DNA of 64,000 bases from Microbulbifer thermotolerans (GTDB taxonomy: Bacteria; Pseudomonadota; Gammaproteobacteria; Pseudomonadales; Cellvibrionaceae), in contig NZ_FOKT01000005.1 of NCBI RefSeq assembly GCF_900112305.1, forward strand, positions 1 to 64,000. Direction: 5' to 3'. Position 1 is the stretch's first letter; every line of letters starts with the position of its first letter. The notes beneath the pieces are model-generated. The model was not told the origin of the DNA and ran no database searches. It saw only the letters and a program-made list of their open reading frames with translations. Below, one piece after another: positions 63,563 through 64,000 of this stretch. The position numbers and the translations under genes were made by a program.

Positions 63563-64000
63563 AGGCCGGATTCTCCAGATGTGCGCGGAAGGGCGCGGCC
63601 GGTAAGTCGGCACTGTTGTACAGGTTGGCGCCTGCGGGATTATCCGCCCAGGCGTAGCGCACAGCGGTCGGTGTGGGTACTTGCTCACTCCAGAGGCGTA
63701 CTGTATCGCCGAGAATTTCCGCCCGGGCCCAGGTGAAGTGGCCGTCTTTGCCGGCGATGGCGAAGTGCCGCAGGGGGCCGCCGTCCGATGGTTTCAGACC
63801 GCCGCCAGTGTGGCGGAAGGTGACAATCAGTCTGTCGCCTTCTGCCCGCAGAGAGTGGAACTGCGGCCCGAAATAAATGCCCTCTTTTTCTCCATAGGCG
63901 ACGCGCCGCGCGGCCAGCGCCAAGCGAAGTCCGACGGTTTTTTTGTCCAGCGGATGTATGTCGTTCCACTCGCCAGCGTCGATGGCAACGGCCATGCCGG
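63540..64000 (-). CDS. SASA-type acetylesterase, C-terminal part (cut by window edge)
   Basis: The visible 153 codons match the C-terminus of sialate O-acetylesterase-family proteins: AVAIDAGEWNDIHPLDKKTVGLRLALAARRVAYGEK, with the catalytic Asp/His block (D..EWNDIHP), a small beta domain with YFGPQFHSLRAEGDRLIVTF, and VRYAWADNPAGANLYNSADLPAAPFR. Enzymes of this family in xyloglucan loci deacetylate xyloglucan side chains. The stop lies 22 bases inside the next gene, so the three genes esterase, GH9 and GH35 form one operon. The N-terminus is beyond the right edge. Confidence 0.88.
   Translation of the reverse strand, partial: GMAVAIDAGEWNDIHPLDKKTVGLRLALAARRVAYGEKEGIYFGPQFHSLRAEGDRLIVTFRHTGGGLKPSDGGPLRHFAIAGKDGHFTWARAEILGDTVRLWSEQVPTPTAVRYAWADNPAGANLYNSADLPAAPFRAHLENPAYDATTSD

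Overview
The window looks like a chromosomal segment of a plant-polysaccharide-degrading gammaproteobacterium, most likely a marine or soil member of the Cellvibrio / Saccharophagus / Teredinibacter / Microbulbifer relatives. The evidence is the set of secreted enzymes joined by long poly-serine linkers to family 2 carbohydrate-binding modules (CBM2), and a xyloglucan locus (GH31 with PA14 insert, GH35, TonB receptor, GH95) with the gene content of the Cellvibrio japonicus xyloglucan utilisation locus. Species cannot be fixed from the sequence alone.

Left part (1-6.7 kb): the end of an IS5-family transposase, a radD helicase gene with a small ORF coupled to it, a lipoprotein gene, a decayed IS3-family element, and several unrecognised membrane or exported proteins.

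Accessory part (about 6.7-15.9 kb): an AT-rich array of small genes, all on the minus strand, separated by attC-like recombination sites (inverse core RYYYAAC ... core GTTRRRY-like). I read this as an integron cassette array. No integrase gene is visible, so within the window it is a cluster of attC sites lacking an integrase. The promoter-proximal cassette carries a Tse2-like ADP-ribosyltransferase-type toxin followed by a 1-nt-overlapping small gene, the probable immunity protein or antitoxin. Other cassettes carry SMI1/KNR4 (SUKH) proteins, an LprI-like protein, small membrane proteins and unknowns. Two cassette genes are broken by point changes. An IS200-like (Y1/RAYT-type) transposase element is present as one intact copy, one internally deleted copy and one end remnant; it has truncated cassette genes.

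Sugar oxidation region (15.9-25.9 kb): a LacI regulator lies between two divergent units. One is MFS transporter, TIM-barrel isomerase and Gfo/Idh oxidoreductase. The other is a gluconate-2-dehydrogenase subunit-3-like protein, a GMC oxidoreductase and a Tat-exported TIM-barrel protein. Near-identical palindromes sit before both units, suggesting one LacI regulon, plausibly for 3-keto-glycoside chemistry. A TolB-like propeller protein follows.

Cell-wall hydrolase cluster (26-40 kb, plus strand): GH10 xylanase-CBM2, CBM2-GH5 endoglucanase, CBM2-GH6 cellobiohydrolase, GH5 (subfamily 8-like) mannanase-CBM2, GH9-CBM3c-Ig-CBM2 endoglucanase, an isoprenylcysteine-methyltransferase-like membrane protein overlapping the GH9 gene, and GH74 xyloglucanase-CBM2, ending in a strong terminator.

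Catabolic part (40-64 kb): a MITE-like repeat; a mannitol operon (NCS1-type transporter, mannitol dehydrogenase, fructokinase); an aldose-dehydrogenase-like SDR; the xyloglucan locus (GH31, GH35, TonB receptor, GH95; minus strand) with a divergent FadR-type regulator; a decayed ORF; a PhnA-type zinc protein; and a second operon running in from the right edge (SASA-type acetylesterase, GH9, second GH35). Functionally, GH74, GH9, GH5 and GH6 would cut the wall outside the cell, the TonB receptor would import xyloglucan oligosaccharides, and GH95, GH35, GH31, the esterase and the second GH9 would strip and cut them in the periplasm.
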